A DNA stretch of 64,000 nt from Enterobacter ludwigii (GTDB lineage Bacteria > Pseudomonadota > Gammaproteobacteria > Enterobacterales > Enterobacteriaceae). The position numbers were made by a program, and so were the translations under genes. The notes below the pieces were generated by a model. It was given only the letters and a program-made list of their open reading frames with translations. It was not told where the DNA came from and did no database searches. This document shows positions 36,768 through 45,815 of this stretch, piece after piece; position 1 is the first letter of the stretch, and every line of letters starts with the position of its first letter. Location: the NCBI GenBank assembly GCA_900068845.1, contig CEFQ01000004.1, forward strand, positions 248,159 to 312,158, given 5' to 3'.

Positions 36768-38810
36768 CTATAGCGCCAGATGAATCGCCTGCTCATCGCC
36801 ATCTTGCTGCGCTGGCAGTGCGCAGCAAATCAGCACTTCATCCTCGGCCACGCGGGCGCTCGGTGGCGTTTTATAGGTCACTGAGCCCTGCAGCAGTTGG
36901 GTTTTACAGCTGCCACAATGTCCGGCGCGACAGCTGAATGCCGGGCTCAGGCCACGCGCTTCGGCCAGCTCCAGCAGCGAACCGGCATCCGGCGTCCAGC
37001 GCGCCTCTTTCAGTGAATCCATAAACTTCACCGGCACCGAATGCGTCGCCACTGGCGCCAGCGGTTTTTCTTCAGTCACAACAGAGCGCGTGCGCTGCAG
37101 CGACGACGGCCCAAAGGCTTCGGCGTGAATGCGGTCATCCGCGATATTGTAAGTGCGCAAGCCAGCGTACAGCGCTTGCGTGAACGCCGGCGGGCCGCAG
37201 AGATAGAAGTCGTAATCGTTAAACGGTAGCACCCGCGAGAGCAGCGCCATATCAATGCGTCCCGCGAAGTCGTAATCCGTACCGGGTTCCGCATCCGTTG
37301 TCTGGCTCAGCACGCGTATCATTGTTACCGCGCCGTGCGACGCCGCCCGCAGCTGGTCGAGTTCGCGCACGAAAGGGCGCTCGGCTTTGCTGCGTGCCGA
37401 CTGGAAAAAGAACGTCGGGCGCAGGCGCTGGTTGCGTTGTCCTTCAAATATCAGATGGCGCAGCATCGCCAGCAGCGGCGTAATGCCAACGCCAGCGGCA
37501 AGCAGCACCGCCGGGCGTGATGCATGAGCATCAAGCGTGAAATCACCCGCTGGCGCTCGCACGTCCAGCGTATCGCCAACCGTCAGGTGATCGTGCAGGT
37601 AGCGCGACACCACACCTTCACGCTTGACGCTGATGCGGTAAAAGCCATCCGACGGCGCGACCGACAGCGTATAAGCGCGCATCAACGGCTTATCTGTATC
37701 GGGCAATTGCACGCGAATCGGCAGATGTTGACCGGCCAAATGCGGCAACAAACCCGCGCCGTCATCCGGCATTAAATGAAACGAGCGAATCGTGGCGCTC
37801 TCATCCACCACCTTCGTAACCTTAAACGGACGCCAGCGCGATGCCCGTTCTGTGGCTTGCAGGCGCTCGTCGGCCTTTTGCCAGTCCCCGGTCATCAGTG
37901 AACTGGGCGCTGCACCGTCGGCCTGCGTTAACCATCGCAAGGCGAGAGCGGCACGCCGACGCACCATTCGGCGCGGGCGAAATGTCCACAGTCGCTCTGC
38001 ACCCTGAAACGCGGCGATCTCCGGCGAGTCGAGAATGACCTCGGCATCGCCGCTCATTTGCAACGTGTCGCCGCTGGCGTAATCAACAAACAACAAGCCT
38101 GCTTTGCCATTTTGATGGATATTGCCGAGCGTGTTGAAAAACAGATTGCCGTTGAAGTCGGGAATGGTCAGCAGGCCATCCTCACTGACGCGCACGAAAC
38201 CCGGTTTGCCGCCACGATGCGAGGCATCAACCTGACGTTCGGCATAGGTGGCGACGTAGAACGTATCCGCAGCGGCGAGGGTGGCGCGGGCGGCATCATC
38301 CAGCGTGATCAGGGTTTCCACTTCACCGTGATAAGGCTCGGCGGGATCGTGCGCAAAATGAAAATCGCGCAGCTGGATATAGCGTGGGCAGTTGCCAAAA
38401 CTCTGCTCCACCTCTACGCGAAAACCCCCGCCAATCGCGTGCAGCACGCCGTTCATGCGGTTACGACGCCGCGTATGCAGTTCGATGCCGAGCAGCCCAA
38501 CCGGCGCACCATCGTGCATACCCGCCGCCGCCGGATCGCCCTGATGCGGACGCGCTTCGATATCCAGCGTGGTGGCGTTGGGCGAGAACATAAAGCCGGG
38601 TTGGCCTTCCAGCAGCGTGACCCACGCGTCGCCCTGCGCATCGACGCTGCCGGCAACAATAAAGGGCAGCTGCGCGTAGAAGTCTCGATGTTGATCGGGC
38701 ATGTGATCGCGAATCACGCGCTGGCCGACTTCAGCCATGCGCTCCGCCACGCCAGCCTGCTGCTGGAGCGCAACTTCACCCTGATGCCACACTGACAGTT
38801 TCTCGCCCAT
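36768..38810 (-). CDS. PNPOx-like / ferredoxin reductase / 2Fe-2S ferredoxin fusion oxidoreductase
   Basis: About 680 residues in three parts. The N-terminal about 300 residues are a pyridoxamine-phosphate-oxidase-like flavin split barrel (GNLFFNTLGNIHQNGKAGLLFVDY). The middle is a ferredoxin-NADP reductase-type module with FAD site RAYTLSVAP and NAD site AAGVGITPLLAM, ending LCGPPAF. The C-terminal plant-type 2Fe-2S domain has CRAGHCGSC plus a distal cysteine in ICCALP. It should pass electrons from NAD(P)H to an unknown acceptor. Start chosen from the paired ATGATG (38813/38810) behind GGAGAGG. It lies directly downstream of a GST gene, ten bases away, as one operon. Confidence 0.88.
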   Translation of the reverse strand: MGEKLSVWHQGEVALQQQAGVAERMAEVGQRVIRDHMPDQHRDFYAQLPFIVAGSVDAQGDAWVTLLEGQPGFMFSPNATTLDIEARPHQGDPAAAGMHDGAPVGLLGIELHTRRRNRMNGVLHAIGGGFRVEVEQSFGNCPRYIQLRDFHFAHDPAEPYHGEVETLITLDDAARATLAAADTFYVATYAERQVDASHRGGKPGFVRVSEDGLLTIPDFNGNLFFNTLGNIHQNGKAGLLFVDYASGDTLQMSGDAEVILDSPEIAAFQGAERLWTFRPRRMVRRRAALALRWLTQADGAAPSSLMTGDWQKADERLQATERASRWRPFKVTKVVDESATIRSFHLMPDDGAGLLPHLAGQHLPIRVQLPDTDKPLMRAYTLSVAPSDGFYRISVKREGVVSRYLHDHLTVGDTLDVRAPAGDFTLDAHASRPAVLLAAGVGITPLLAMLRHLIFEGQRNQRLRPTFFFQSARSKAERPFVRELDQLRAASHGAVTMIRVLSQTTDAEPGTDYDFAGRIDMALLSRVLPFNDYDFYLCGPPAFTQALYAGLRTYNIADDRIHAEAFGPSSLQRTRSVVTEEKPLAPVATHSVPVKFMDSLKEARWTPDAGSLLELAEARGLSPAFSCRAGHCGSCKTQLLQGSVTYKTPPSARVAEDEVLICCALPAQQDGDEQAIHLAL

Positions 38811-38820
38811 CATCCTCTCC

Positions 38821-39438
38821 TCAACGCTGACTGCGCAGGCCAGCCGCAGTTTGTGGGAAGGGCACAAAGCCCGGCAGCGCTTCAATGCGACGCAGTAGCG
38901 CGTTCACTGCCGGATAGCCGGAAAGGTCAACGTTGCCTTCTGGCGCGCCAACGATATAGCTGTACTGTGCGATGTCCGCGATGGTGGGACGATCGCCAAC
39001 CAGCCATGCGCGGCCTTCGAGGTGCTTCTCAATACGCGACAGCACCAGATGCGCGCGGGCTATCACCTCCTCCGGGTGGAAAGGGCGACCAAATACGGTA
39101 ATCAAACGTGCCGCCGCCGGACCAAAAGCGATATCACCGGCTGCAACGGTCAGCCAGCGTTGCACCGCCGCCGCGCCCAGCGCATCTTCCGGTAGCCATT
39201 CGCTGCGACCGGTTTTCTTCGCCAGATAGACCAGAATAGCGTTGGAGTCAGCAATAAATTCGCCGTCGTCTTCCAGCACCGGCACCTGGCCGAACGAATT
39301 CATGGCGAGGAATGCCGGGGTTTTGTTTTCGCCATTTTTGAGATCGACATCAATGACCTCGTGCGGTACATCCAGCAATGACAGGAACAGGCGAGCGCGG
39401 TGAGCATGACCAGACAGGGGAAAGTGATAGAGTTTCAT
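38821..39438 (-). CDS. Glutathione S-transferase family protein
   Basis: 205 residues with an N-terminal thioredoxin fold ([37 protein letters not shown]) and a C-terminal helical domain ([15 protein letters not shown]). It conjugates or reduces electrophiles with glutathione. Its stop is ten bases before the start of the flavin fusion protein; the shared operon suggests detoxification of the same compounds. Confidence 0.92.
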   Translation of the reverse strand: MKLYHFPLSGHAHRARLFLSLLDVPHEVIDVDLKNGENKTPAFLAMNSFGQVPVLEDDGEFIADSNAILVYLAKKTGRSEWLPEDALGAAAVQRWLTVAAGDIAFGPAAARLITVFGRPFHPEEVIARAHLVLSRIEKHLEGRAWLVGDRPTIADIAQYSYIVGAPEGNVDLSGYPAVNALLRRIEALPGFVPFPQTAAGLRSQR

Positions 39439-39570
39439 GTTGGCGGTTCCTTAGGTGATGCTCGGGAGGGGCCCGAGCCTGACCAAAGGTTCGCACAGAC
39501 AATTTAGCGGCAGAATAGCCGAATTAGCGAAGTCATTATTGCGAAAAATGGAAGAATCTCGCGGGAGGAT

Positions 39571-40083
39571 CTATTTTTTGGCCTCGACGCCCGGCGTTGA
39601 GGAACGTATCAAATATTGCTCCGTCACCGCGGGTAAATGCGCTAAGGTCCAATCGGCCATCGCAATTTCCTGATCGCGGATGCGGCTAAACACTTCAGCA
39701 CTGACGTGGTCGTTAAGATGCTGTGCCGCTGCAATCAGCGAGGTGTAACTGGCGATCTCCAGGTGTTCAAACACGTTGCCACTGATGGCGCCTTTTACCA
39801 CTTCATCTTCCACCATCACGCCGCCGATTGATTGGCCGAAGGCGGAGATTTTGCCGGCGATATCTTTCAATACCGAGTGTGACTCGGAATAGCGATCAAT
39901 CACGCTTTGCATCAGCACCTGATGTTCACGTGTTTCCACAATATGTTGCTCGATTCGCAATTTAAGATCGGGATAGTGTTCAAGGCGCGCTGCCATCTTT
40001 TCCAGCATCTTTTCGGCCTGTTTTTCCATCGCATGCGCATCCCTTACCCAATCGAGAAAGTGCTCTTTGTTGTCATTGCTCAT
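39571..40083 (-). CDS. yciE: DUF892 ferritin-like stress protein YciE
   Basis: 170 residues starting MSNDNKEHFLDWVRDAHAMEKQAEKML. It is a four-helix ferritin-like protein with EMEK/EH-type metal ligands, ending STPGVEAKK as in E. coli YciE. E. coli yciGFE is a sigma-S stress operon. The ORF is open to 40158, but the ATG at 40083 fits the family. Confidence 0.92.
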   Translation of the reverse strand: MSNDNKEHFLDWVRDAHAMEKQAEKMLEKMAARLEHYPDLKLRIEQHIVETREHQVLMQSVIDRYSESHSVLKDIAGKISAFGQSIGGVMVEDEVVKGAISGNVFEHLEIASYTSLIAAAQHLNDHVSAEVFSRIRDQEIAMADWTLAHLPAVTEQYLIRSSTPGVEAKK

Positions 40084-40154
40084 AATATATTTTTCCTGAC
40101 ATTGAAGAATGTTATGGCGACGAGCGACCTGATGTTGTAGCCGCCGCAATAACG

Positions 40155-40337
40155 TCACTCTGGTGATTTATCCACTACGCGCCGGCTTTTTTTTCCGCCT
40201 TTTCGTCCGGCTTCAATTGCCCGTTCGGGATTATTACGGAAATTACCGCCGCTCAGTTGGCCGCCTTTTTTTCCCGCTTCACGGGCTCTTTCTGGGTCCA
40301 TGGCAAAATTGCCTGAACCTCCACGTGGTGTTGTCAT
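40155..40337 (-). CDS. yciG: Con-10-like stress protein YciG
   Basis: 60 residues of glycine- and lysine-rich repeats: RGGSGNFAMDPERAREAGKKG, then SGGNFRNNPERAIEAGRKGG. This matches YciG, a small hydrophilic stress protein (KGG repeats). It is upstream of yciE in the same direction, but yciF, which stands between them in E. coli, is absent. Confidence 0.92.
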   Translation of the reverse strand: MTTPRGGSGNFAMDPERAREAGKKGGQLSGGNFRNNPERAIEAGRKGGKKSRRVVDKSPE

Positions 40338-40692
40338 AATAAATACCTCAGATAAGTGGGATAACTAATATTTGACTTGCTACTTAAGGCTAGTCGTAAA
40401 AGCCTAACGCACAAGGCACTGTAATTAAGAGTTATCTTATCTGTGTTGATATTGCTCAGTTATTTTTCGCAGTTTAATTCCGTTGTTTTTTTATTTTTAA
40501 AAAATAAAGCTCGATGAATAAAACATTGAGAGGTTGTTGTCCGCTTCGCTTATATTTTCAGCTTGGTACAAAGTGATGAAATCAATCAGCATTAAAGCGG
40601 TTTTTGTTTTTCGTCGATTTTAATGTGCAAAATTATTATTAGCCCTTAAGCATTGAGGGCTAATAATGAGATATTTGCTTATAGCGCAGTAT
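40338..40692. other. Gene-free gap with a 12-bp inverted repeat
   Basis: No gene. It carries the probable promoter of yciG-yciE (left part) and the perfect inverted repeat at 40635-40667 just before the stop of the transporter gene. Confidence 0.5.
40635..40667. terminator. Perfect inverted repeat, probable terminator
   Basis: ATTATTAGCCCT and AGGGCTAATAAT form a 12-base perfect stem with a 9-base loop. The position after the minus-strand transporter gene suits a terminator. No long T-run is present. Confidence 0.6.
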
Positions 40693-42099
40693 TTATTTCA
40701 CCAGCACCTGCGCACCGGCATTTTTCTCCAGTCGCACCACGTCAAACAGCGACAGCAGCACCAATACGGCGACGCCAGCGAAGGCGACATGGATGTCGCT
40801 TTGTGCAATCGCCGTATGCTCGTGCCACAGCATGGCGCCACGCAGGAACAGCGCGGCCAACGCAATACCTGCACTCATGCTGAACTGGAAGAAAATACTG
40901 AACACCACTGAGGCATCGCTCATTTTGGCCTGCGGCACATCCGCGAAGCCCAGGCTGTTGTAGCAACTGAACTGCAGCGAACGTGACAGCCCGCCAATAA
41001 ACAAAATCGCCGCAATCGTGAAATAGCCGAGTGACGGATTGAGCAGCAGGCAGCCTAGCATCGCCGCCAGACTGATGACGCCGTTAACCAGCAGCACCCG
41101 ACGAAAACCCCAGCGCTTCATCAGCCAGGTGGTGGCCGGTTTCATCGCCAGATTACCGGCAAACACCCACAGCACCATCGCGCCGGCCTGCGCCGCACTC
41201 CAGCCAAAACCCAGCTGGAACAGCAATGGCAGTAAAAACGGCACCGCATTGATTGAGGCGCGGAAGAACGATCCACCCATCACCGCATTGCGGAACGTGG
41301 CAATTTTCATCGCGCTAAACGGCAGCAGCGGCTGCGGATGGCGGAAGCTATGACGATACGCCAGCCAGCTACACAGCACGCCAAGCAGTAACAGTGGAAT
41401 GCCGAGCGGGAGATGCATCTGTCCCAGCGCTTCCAGCGCAATAATCAGTGAGGTGCAGGCGGTGGCGGTGAGCACAAAGCCCTGCACATCAAACCGGCGC
41501 GGTTGCGCTGTTTTGAACTGCGGTACCAGATAAGCGGTGGCGATGATCGCGAGGATGCCGAGCGGAATATTGAGCCAGAAAATCCACGGCCAGTGGCCAT
41601 AAGTAACAATCAGGCCACCCAGCGGCGGACCGAGCACCGGCGCAATCAGTCCCGGCCAGGTAATGAAGGCGATGGTTTTCACCATGTCCTTTTTCTCGGT
41701 GACGCGCAGCACCACCATGCGACCCACTGGCACCATCATCGCACCGCCAATGCCTTGCAGAATACGGCTGAGCGTGAACATCGCCAGCGTGTCGCTCAGG
41801 CCACACAGGATGGAAGCGGGGGTAAAAATCAGAATGGCGCTGGCAAACACCGTGCGTGCGCCGAAGCGCTCCGCCAGCCAGCCGCTCATCGGGATAAAAA
41901 CTGCCACCGCAAGTAAGTAAGCGCTAACACCGATATTCAGCGCCACCGGGCTTGAGGCGAAATCCCGCGCCATTTGTGGAATCGCGGTGGTGATCACCGT
42001 GGCATCGAGGTTTTCCATAAAAAAGGTCACGGCGACCAATAACGCTAACAGCAGGGTGTGATGGGAGTTCGGTCTGGCTTCTCTGCCTGAGTCAATCAT
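40693..42099 (-). CDS. MFS multidrug efflux transporter, DHA2 type (MdtD-like)
   Basis: 468 residues with 14 predicted membrane helices, helix 1 DATVITTAIPQMARDF, the loop motif GWLAERFGAR and motif C-like GPPLGGLIVTYGHWPWIFWLN. A proton-driven exporter of small toxic molecules. It is monocistronic on the minus strand. It shares only family-level similarity with the DHA2 pump at 22519. Confidence 0.9.
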   Translation of the reverse strand: MIDSGREARPNSHHTLLLALLVAVTFFMENLDATVITTAIPQMARDFASSPVALNIGVSAYLLAVAVFIPMSGWLAERFGARTVFASAILIFTPASILCGLSDTLAMFTLSRILQGIGGAMMVPVGRMVVLRVTEKKDMVKTIAFITWPGLIAPVLGPPLGGLIVTYGHWPWIFWLNIPLGILAIIATAYLVPQFKTAQPRRFDVQGFVLTATACTSLIIALEALGQMHLPLGIPLLLLGVLCSWLAYRHSFRHPQPLLPFSAMKIATFRNAVMGGSFFRASINAVPFLLPLLFQLGFGWSAAQAGAMVLWVFAGNLAMKPATTWLMKRWGFRRVLLVNGVISLAAMLGCLLLNPSLGYFTIAAILFIGGLSRSLQFSCYNSLGFADVPQAKMSDASVVFSIFFQFSMSAGIALAALFLRGAMLWHEHTAIAQSDIHVAFAGVAVLVLLSLFDVVRLEKNAGAQVLVK

Positions 42100-42185
42100 G
42101 CGAGGTCCTGCGAAAACAAGGGTATGCAGAGACTGTTAATGAAAAACGCTTAGGGTGCAAATCAAAATCACAGCATGCACGAGTC

Positions 42186-42225
42186 GTAGCGGCGCAATAC
42201 ATTGCGCGATAAATCGCGCCGCTAC
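42186..42225. repeat. Palindromic intergenic repeat, family B
   Basis: GTAGCGGCGCAAT-n2-ATTGCGCGATA, then AATCGCGCCGCTAC: an outer palindrome GTAGCGGCGC...GCGCCGCTAC with an inner AAT-ATT one. Copies at 46799, 55779 and 62540 are nearly identical. It is followed in all copies by GAAnGTGCG-type sequence. Confidence 0.9.
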
Positions 42226-42259
42226 GAAAGGTGCGATGATTGGCCCCGCACAGGGCAAA

Positions 42260-43348
42260 TCAGATGGCTTCTGCCACGCTGGCTTTGGACGTAATAAACT
42301 GCACTACCGCACGCGTCACCTCGGCGGTGTTGGCCGTGCCGCCGACATCCGGGGTCAAAATGCCTTTGGCGCAGACAAACTCGATGCCTTGCATAATCAG
42401 CGCCGCCGCGTCGCGCTCGCCGAGATGCTCCAGCATCTGCACCGCGGTCCAGAAGGTGGCGATCGGGTTAGCAATGCCTTTGCCGGTGATATCAAACGCT
42501 GAGCCGTGAATCGGTTCGAACATCGACGGGTAGCGACGCTCGGGATCGATATTGGCGGTCGGCGCCACGCCGAGACTGCCCGCCAACGCGCCAGCCAGAT
42601 CCGACAGAATATCGGCGTGCAGGTTAGTGGCCACGATGGTGTCGAGGCTTTGCGGATGCAGCGTCATGCGGTGCGTCATGGCATCAACCAGCATTTTGTC
42701 CCACTGCACGTCCGGGAACTCTAGCGCTACTTCGGCGGCAATCTCATCCCACATCACCATGCCGTGACGCTGGGCGTTGGATTTGGTCACCACGGTGAGC
42801 AGTTTACGCGGGCGCGACTGCGCCAGTTTAAAGGCATAACGCATGATGCGCGTCACGCCGACGCGGGTGAAAATCGCTACTTCAGTGCCCACCTCTTCCG
42901 GCAAACCGCGGTGTGCTCGCCCACCGTTCCCGGAGTATTCGCCCTCAGAGTTTTCCCGCACGATGACCCAATCAAGATCGCCAGGACCACGATTGCGTAG
43001 CGGTGACGTCACACCCGGCAGGATTTTTGTGGGGCGCACGTTGGCGTACTGGTCAAAGCCCTGACAGATCGGCAGACGCAAACCCCACAGCGTGATGTGA
43101 TCCGGCACGTCAGGCGCACCCACCGCACCGAAATAAATCGCATCGAACTTCTTCAGCGTTTGCAGGCCATCTTCCGGCATCATCACGCCGTGTTGTTTGT
43201 AGTAATCCGAACCCCAATCAAAGGTCTCGACATCGAACTTCAGCTGCGGATCCTGCCGCGTCAGCGCGTGCAAGACTTCCACACCGGCAGAGATCACTTC
43301 CGGGCCAATACCATCTGCGGGAATAGCGGCAATCGAATAGTTACGCAT
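42260..43348 (-). CDS. dmlA: D-malate / tartrate dehydrogenase (decarboxylating)
   Basis: 362 residues of the isocitrate/isopropylmalate dehydrogenase family. The N-terminus MRNYSIAAIPADGIGPEVI, the substrate-binding RENSEGEYSG, the conserved LVDAMTHRM, and the cofactor region FEPIHGSAFDITGKGIANP fit the DmlA/TtuC branch. It oxidises D-malate or tartrate with NAD. It lies 14 bases after its MFS transporter gene, as one operon. Confidence 0.92.
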   Translation of the reverse strand: MRNYSIAAIPADGIGPEVISAGVEVLHALTRQDPQLKFDVETFDWGSDYYKQHGVMMPEDGLQTLKKFDAIYFGAVGAPDVPDHITLWGLRLPICQGFDQYANVRPTKILPGVTSPLRNRGPGDLDWVIVRENSEGEYSGNGGRAHRGLPEEVGTEVAIFTRVGVTRIMRYAFKLAQSRPRKLLTVVTKSNAQRHGMVMWDEIAAEVALEFPDVQWDKMLVDAMTHRMTLHPQSLDTIVATNLHADILSDLAGALAGSLGVAPTANIDPERRYPSMFEPIHGSAFDITGKGIANPIATFWTAVQMLEHLGERDAAALIMQGIEFVCAKGILTPDVGGTANTAEVTRAVVQFITSKASVAEAI

Positions 43349-43362
43349 GTTGTTTCTCCAGA

Positions 43363-44673
43363 TTAATGAGTATGAGGATGAGGAAGCTCCGCCGTTTGCG
43401 GCTTATTGCCGCTGGCAGAGAGCAGCAGAACCACGATGGCGGAGATCGCCAGCAGTCCCGCCACGAAATAGAGGCCCCAGCTGTAGCTGCCGGTTTGCTG
43501 GCGAATCACGCCAATCATCATCGGGCCGACAAAACCGCCGAGGTTGCCAATCGAGTTGATGGTGGCGATACCCGCCGCCGCCGCTGGGCCGCTGAGGAAC
43601 AGCGTCGGCATGCTCCACAGCGGCGGTTTGGAGGCGCTGATACCAACGGTCACCAGCGTCAGGGCGATAATCACCGTAAACAGCGTGCTGACGTTGCCGG
43701 CATAAATCAGTCCGGCTGCCGCCAGTAAACAGGCACCAATCACGTGCCAGCTGCGCTCTTTGGTGCGATCCGAATGGCGCGCCCACAGGATCATGCCGAT
43801 CACGCCGATTACCGCCGGGAAGGCGTTGAGGAAACCGATTTCCATTGAGGATGCGCCAAAGCTGCGGATGATCTGCGGCGACCAGATGCCCAGCGTGTAC
43901 AAGCCCGCTGAGGTGCCGAAATAGACCAGTGCCAGCGCTAATACGCGTTTATCAGCCAGTCCGCGCCATGCGCTGCTGTGGCTCTGATTGGCGGCGCGCG
44001 CCTGTTCTTCCGCCCGCATGGTGTTTTCCAGCCAGGCGCGCTCCTCATCGTTCAGCCACTTCGCTTTTGCCGGACGGTCGGTGAGGTAGAACAGCACCAC
44101 GATACCGAACAGCAGCGCCGGGATGGCTTCCAGCACAAACATCCATTGCCATCCGGCGTAGCCCAGTAGGCCATGCATTTCCAGCAGCGCAGCAGAGATC
44201 GGCGAACCCAGTGCTGTTGAAAGCGGTGCGGCAGCCATAAAGATGGCGGTGACCTGCGCGCGTTTCGCCGCCGGGAACCAGTAGCTGAGATAGAGAATGA
44301 TGCCGGGGAAGAAACCGGCTTCCGCTACGCCGAGCAGGAAGCGCAGCACATAGAAGCTGGTGGTGCCCTGCACGAAGGCCATGCAGCCGGAGACTAATCC
44401 CCAGGTGATCATCACGCGGGCGATCCAGATACGTGCGCCGACTTTATGCAGAATTAAATTCGACGGTACTTCAAACAGGAAATAACCAAGGAAGAAAATT
44501 CCGGCACCAAAACCAAATACCGTGGGTGAGAAACCTAAATCCTGATTCATGGTTAATGCAGCAAAACCAATATTGACGCGATCGAGAAAGGCGATGAAGT
44601 AGAGCAGCATGATGAAGGGCACAATGCGTAACGTCACTTTACGCATCACCCTTTTTTCGAGGTGAGAGTTCAT
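43363..44673 (-). CDS. MFS anion:cation symporter (ACS) family, probable tartrate/malate uptake
   Basis: 436 residues with 12 membrane helices and the ACS features RVNIGFAAL in helix 1 and LRFLLGVAEAGFFPGI. TtuB-like tartrate transporters and phthalate/4-hydroxyphenylacetate carriers belong here. The gene precedes dmlA in the same operon, so uptake of D-malate or tartrate is likely. A LysR gene is divergent, 131 bases away. Confidence 0.88.
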   Translation of the reverse strand: MNSHLEKRVMRKVTLRIVPFIMLLYFIAFLDRVNIGFAALTMNQDLGFSPTVFGFGAGIFFLGYFLFEVPSNLILHKVGARIWIARVMITWGLVSGCMAFVQGTTSFYVLRFLLGVAEAGFFPGIILYLSYWFPAAKRAQVTAIFMAAAPLSTALGSPISAALLEMHGLLGYAGWQWMFVLEAIPALLFGIVVLFYLTDRPAKAKWLNDEERAWLENTMRAEEQARAANQSHSSAWRGLADKRVLALALVYFGTSAGLYTLGIWSPQIIRSFGASSMEIGFLNAFPAVIGVIGMILWARHSDRTKERSWHVIGACLLAAAGLIYAGNVSTLFTVIIALTLVTVGISASKPPLWSMPTLFLSGPAAAAGIATINSIGNLGGFVGPMMIGVIRQQTGSYSWGLYFVAGLLAISAIVVLLLSASGNKPQTAELPHPHTH

Positions 44674-44804
44674 ATTAAAGTGCTCCAGATTGTGTAGGGG
44701 TAGTATTATTTTTTTGTCTTCGCGTTCAGTATGCAGTTTTGCTTTAGCGGATCATCAGGCGTGGATTATATAAAGTATTTGCATAATCAACGGGCGAGGG
44801 AAAT

Positions 44805-45713
44805 GTGGATATAAATCAATTGCGTTGTTTTGTCGCCGTAGGCAAAGAACTCCATTTCGGGCGCGCTGCCCAAAGAATGGAAATGATGCCTGCGTCACTT
44901 TCTCGCTTCATCCGTTTACTGGAAGAAGACCTTGGCGTGCGCTTGTTAAATCGCTCGACGCGCAATGTTTCATTAACCGCCGAAGGTGCAATATTTTTTG
45001 ACGAGGCCAGCAAGTTAATCGATCAATTTGATGCGCTGGCGCAGCGATTTAAAGTGGGATTAAAAGATGAACGGCGTACATTACGCATTGGCGCCATCGA
45101 TAGCGCCGCGTGTGGATTAGTTCCGGCTTTACTCAACTTATTTGTGCCGCTGCATCCACACAGTGATATTCATATTATTGAAGACAAAACCATTAATTTA
45201 ATCCCGAAATTAAAATCGGGCTGGCTGGATATGATTTTTATCCGCGAACCGCAAAGTATCGATGCGTCTTTAGCGGTGCGTTTTATTACCCGTGAAAGCT
45301 GCGTGCTGGCGGTGCCAATTCAGCATGCGCTGGCGCAGCGCGAACGGGTGGCGGTGGCTGATTTTCAGCATGAAGCGATGATTATTCCCGATCGCCGCAC
45401 GCGCCCGCACAGCCACGATCTGACGATGAATTTGTTCAAACTGGCGGGATTTACGCCGCACATCGCGCAGTTCGCCGAAGAGAAGCAAACCATTCTGAGT
45501 TTGGTGTCGGCAGGTTTGGGATTGGCCGTGGTGCCTGCATCGTACCGCACGATGAATAGCGACAGCGTGCGCTACATTGCGCTGGATTTACCGGAACAGA
45601 TTAAAGGTTTGCCGCTGAGCATTGCCTGGCAGAAGGGCAACGAAGATGCGTTTCTGCGCGAGATGCTGCGCTTGCTGCAAGAGCATGAGCGTCAGCTGAC
45701 GGCGAAGCTGTAG
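44805..45713 (+). CDS. LysR-family regulator, probable control of the dmlA operon
   Basis: 302 residues starting at GTG 44805 (VDINQLRCFVAVGKELHFGRAAQ, read as Met), with GAGGG about six bases upstream. It has an HTH (RMEMMPASLSRFIRLLEEDLG) and a BenM/CatM-like effector domain. It is divergent from the transporter-dmlA operon, which makes it the likely regulator. Confidence 0.9.
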   Translation: MDINQLRCFVAVGKELHFGRAAQRMEMMPASLSRFIRLLEEDLGVRLLNRSTRNVSLTAEGAIFFDEASKLIDQFDALAQRFKVGLKDERRTLRIGAIDSAACGLVPALLNLFVPLHPHSDIHIIEDKTINLIPKLKSGWLDMIFIREPQSIDASLAVRFITRESCVLAVPIQHALAQRERVAVADFQHEAMIIPDRRTRPHSHDLTMNLFKLAGFTPHIAQFAEEKQTILSLVSAGLGLAVVPASYRTMNSDSVRYIALDLPEQIKGLPLSIAWQKGNEDAFLREMLRLLQEHERQLTAKL

Positions 45714-45815
45714 CGCTGTCTCCATCCAGTGGCTAATTGCCACGACTCTCTCTATGATGAAAACTTTCCCGCGCCAATGTCGGGAATGATCAATGAGTTA
45801 GGGGACAATCGCGCG

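Noticed and set aside
36449..36802. Minus-strand ORF of 117 codons
   Set aside because: Overlaps the end of the flavin fusion gene in another frame, arginine-rich random-looking content.
38058..38795. + strand ORF opposite the flavin fusion gene
   Set aside because: Shadow of a clear multidomain gene on the other strand.
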